Source: Rickettsiales bacterium
GTDB taxonomy: Bacteria > Pseudomonadota > Alphaproteobacteria > Rickettsiales > JABCZZ01
Assembly (NCBI GenBank): GCA_035765535.1
Contig: DASTXE010000002.1
Span: 1 to 64,000 of the forward strand
Length of the DNA stretch: 64,000 nt
Direction of reading: 5' to 3'
Part shown: positions 63,804-64,000 of the stretch, piece after piece
How positions within the stretch are numbered: position 1 is the stretch's first letter
How the letters are laid out: every line of letters starts with the position of its first letter
The notes under the pieces: model-generated
The model's input: only the letters and a program-made list of their open reading frames with translations
Database searches by the model: none
Told to the model about the DNA's origin: nothing
Made by a program: the position numbers and the translations under genes

Positions 63804-63887
63804 AAATTTTCTCTGGGATATTGGCCGGACTGTGCTATAAGCCCAATATAAATTGAGCGTCCAACTTAATAAAGAGAATAATGGCTT

Positions 63888-64000
63888 ATGATGAATCTGA
63901 CAGGCAAAACCGCGCTGGTGACCGGCGCTTCGGGCGGCATCGGTGGTGCTATCGCAAAGGCGCTGCATAACAATGGCGCAAAGCTTGTAATTTCCGGTAC
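63888..64000 (+). CDS. fabG: Short-chain dehydrogenase, probably 3-oxoacyl-ACP reductase FabG; runs past the window
   Basis: Only 37 residues are visible: NLTGKTALVTGASGGIGGAI has the TGxxxGxG NAD(P)-binding motif of FabG-like short-chain dehydrogenases. Start at ATG 63888 or 63891. Divergent from the alpha/beta hydrolase. The FabG call rests on the start only; other SDR enzymes share it. Confidence 0.7.
   Translation, partial: MMNLTGKTALVTGASGGIGGAIAKALHNNGAKLVISG

Overview
The window looks like a chromosomal stretch of an alphaproteobacterium. The evidence is the 16S rRNA gene, an AddA-type recombination helicase, an HdaA-like DnaA regulator, LpxI in the lipid A pathway, and small alphaproteobacterial families (DUF4169, FYDLN, DUF2924/DUF3489 next to a serine recombinase). 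Two traits point towards the Rickettsiales or other reduced or host-associated lineages, as inference: the 16S gene is a stand-alone transcription unit with its own promoter and terminator, and addA carries an in-frame palindromic insertion like the Rickettsia palindromic elements. No 23S, 5S or tRNA gene was recognised in the window.

Layout. 1-868: C-terminal end of a large repeat protein, probably exported by a type I system. 869-1803: gene-poor, with three related promoter/terminator units that look like tandem small RNA genes. 1804-8595: phage-like and mobile cassette (ParB-like DNA methyltransferase, DUF5681, terminase large subunit, an unusual Vps62-like protein, DUF3489, HTH, DUF2924, large serine recombinase) with no capsid or tail genes. 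8695-10293: a glycine-zipper lipoprotein, a C-protein-like regulator with operator-like palindromes, and a zinc-ribbon membrane protein. 10399-16240 (minus): a tight five-gene operon led by a protein that joins a zeta-toxin-like kinase to a phosphoribosyltransferase-like region, followed by two glycosyltransferases and two small proteins. This is the best candidate for an undescribed system. 16241-17100: AT-rich accessory DNA with AGGGAATTT inverted repeats.

17226-25194: a cyanophycin operon (cphA, isoaspartyl peptidase, cyanophycinase; overlapping genes), a lipase-like orphan, DUF4169 and a PepF-type oligopeptidase. 25405-27315: 16S rRNA unit. 27468-29872: histidine kinase and a REC-ATPase response regulator. 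30029-33915: atpA-atpG-atpD without atpH or atpC. 34106-36489: a probably frameshifted gene, a MarR-GNAT regulator and a membrane protein. 36620-43307: BI-1 family protein, AI-2E transporter family protein, HdaA-like protein, LolA, AddA. 43393-48450: His-rich membrane protein, a GT2/epimerase fusion, a PAS/degenerate GGDEF protein, RecR, and a degenerate mannose-1-phosphate guanylyltransferase. 48566-53519: two tandem Fsr-type MFS transporters, UbiA with a Pho-box-like upstream element, an unknown protein and ArsC. 53719-61182: envelope biogenesis cluster bamA-skp-lpxD-fabZ-lpxA-lpxI-lpxB. 61218-64000: DUF1469-like and DUF883 stress/membrane proteins, a secreted intradiol-dioxygenase-like protein, an alpha/beta hydrolase and the start of fabG.

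The core genes show a Gram-negative cell with lipid A, a Bam machine, aerobic ATP synthesis, ubiquinone synthesis and a nitrogen-storage polymer. The first 17 kb and several unknown islands (22.1, 34.1 and 52.2 kb) are accessory.
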